DNA from: Ptiloglossa arizonensis
Lineage: Eukaryota; Arthropoda; Insecta; Hymenoptera; Colletidae
Reading direction: 5' to 3'
Length of the DNA stretch: 64,000 nucleotides
NCBI RefSeq assembly: GCF_051014685.1
Contig: NW_027478523.1
Coordinates: forward strand, 744,001 to 808,000
Part shown: one piece after another, positions 63,364 to 64,000 of the stretch
Numbering within the stretch: position 1 is the stretch's first letter
How the letters are laid out: the number at the start of each line of letters is the position of its first letter
Made by a program: the position numbers and the translations under genes
Notes under the pieces: model-generated
Database searches by the model: none
What the model was told of the DNA's origin: nothing
What the model saw: the letters and a program-made list of their open reading frames with translations, nothing else

Positions 63364-64000
63364 CGTTTGGATGTAAGAAACGCTTGAGAAACTCAAAATT
63401 TTCGCAGTTCTGATGCTCGAAACGAATAACCAGAACGGCCTAGGGGAAAAGTGCGCAAACCGTTGTAATCGGGCGAGTTTCTACTTTCAGATGCAACAGA
63501 AATTTTGCGGATTGATCAATCCGTTCGCGAGATATGGCAGTTTGGAGATAAGAAACGCTTTAGAATCTCAAAATTTTCGCAGTTCTGATGCTCGAAACGA
63601 ATAACTAGAACGGCCCAGGGGAAGAGTGCGCATACCGTTGTAATCGGGCGAGTTTCTACTTTCAAATGCAATAGAAATCATGCGGATTGGTCAATCCGTT
63701 CGCGAGATATGGCAGTTTGGAGGTAAGAAACGTTTGAGAAACTCAAAATTTTCGCAGTTCTGATGCTCGAAACGAATGACTAGAACGGCCTAGGGGAGAA
63801 GTACGCATACCGTTGTAATCGGGCGGGTTTCTACTTTCAGATGCAACAGAAATTTTGCGGATTGAACAATCCGTTCGCGAGATATGGCAGTTTGGAAGTA
63901 GGAAACGCTTGAGAAACTCAAAATTTTCGCAGTTCTGATGTTCGAAACGAATGACGAGAACGGCCTAGGGGAAAAGTGCGCATACCGTTGTAATCGGGCG
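63364..64000 (+). repeat. Right-edge satellite monomers, array continues
   Basis: The last 3.6 monomers carry GCAAACCG, CGCTTTAGAATCTC, GGGGAAGAG and AATAGAAATC markers, in the order also seen at about 43000-43300 and 49640-49900. Then follow a monomer with ATTGAACAATCC and one with ATGACGAG. The window ends 21 bases into a new monomer, so the array extends beyond the window. Confidence 0.85.

Larger units (their letters stand above)
1..64000 (+). repeat. Satellite DNA array, ~175 bp monomer, 365 complete units
   Basis: The same 175-bp unit repeats head to tail across the whole window with no interruption and no inverted copy. Landmarks in order within a unit are GCATACCGTTGTAATCGGGC, GAGTTTCTACTTTCAGATGC, a GCGGATTGGTCAATCCG dyad, TTCGCGAGATATGGCAG, AACTCAAAATTTTCGCAG and ACGGCCTAGGGGAAAAG. 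The phase starting at 121 recurs at 63980, a distance of 63859 bp, or 365 units less 16 bp. A nucleosome-sized monomer arranged in higher-order repeats is typical of eukaryotic centromeric or heterochromatic satellites; that role here is inference. The family and species are not recognised. Confidence 0.98.

Noticed and set aside
1..64000. CRISPR array
   Set aside because: Repetition is regular, but the entire 175-bp unit is conserved. There are no short direct repeats separated by unique spacers and no cas genes.
1..64000. Tandem coding repeat of a large protein
   Set aside because: The unit is not a multiple of three and every frame has stops within about two monomers on both strands.
1..64000. 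rRNA, tRNA or 5S-type tandem gene array
   Set aside because: I see no tRNA box A/B pair with a cloverleaf and no recognisable rRNA segment. Subfamily differences are spread without a conserved gene-like core.

Overview
The whole 64 kb window is one uninterrupted, head-to-tail tandem array of a satellite monomer of about 175 bp. I see no protein-coding gene, RNA gene, transposon, CRISPR array or unique sequence in it. The register runs from the first base to the last: one monomer phase begins at 121 and the same phase recurs at 63980. That gives 365 complete monomers plus a partial one at each end, all in the same orientation. This organisation (nucleosome-sized monomer, higher-order repeats, no genes) points to a eukaryotic centromeric, pericentromeric or other heterochromatic block. 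I do not recognise the satellite family and cannot name the species. By hand count a near-consensus monomer is about 45% GC with about 13 CpG, against about 8 expected, so CpG is not depleted.

Layout. (1) 1-1721: mixed monomers, including a two-monomer repeat at the left edge. (2) About 1722-13990: 'family A', built from an eight-monomer higher-order repeat (HOR) of exactly 1400 bp (monomer types a to h). It contains a 3.06 kb duplication and several chimeric monomers marking unequal exchanges. (3) About 13991-17600: a more heterogeneous zone without a clear HOR. (4) About 17600-26339: 'family B', with four- and five-monomer HORs (700 and 875 bp). (5) 26340-38811: family B monomers rearranged into larger units, including a 25-monomer (4375 bp) offset block and smaller 3- and 7-monomer duplications. 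(6) 38812-64000: very recent, very long block duplications (offsets of 6646, 3673, 10844 and 6820 bp) that overlap and nest, so most of the last 25 kb exists in two or three near-identical copies.

How it fits together: homogenisation by unequal exchange or segmental amplification is visible at the scales of 1, 2, 3, 4-5, 7, 8, 21, 25 and about 38 monomers. Insertions and deletions are almost absent. I find only 18 length-variant monomers, each off by one base, and their sum (-16) exactly accounts for the total phase shift across the window. Each monomer carries a 14-16 bp dyad (a perfect palindrome in one variant) and a weak CENP-B-box-like motif. These are candidate functional elements, but neither is proven. 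The short open reading frames on both strands are by-products of the repeat: 175 is not a multiple of 3.
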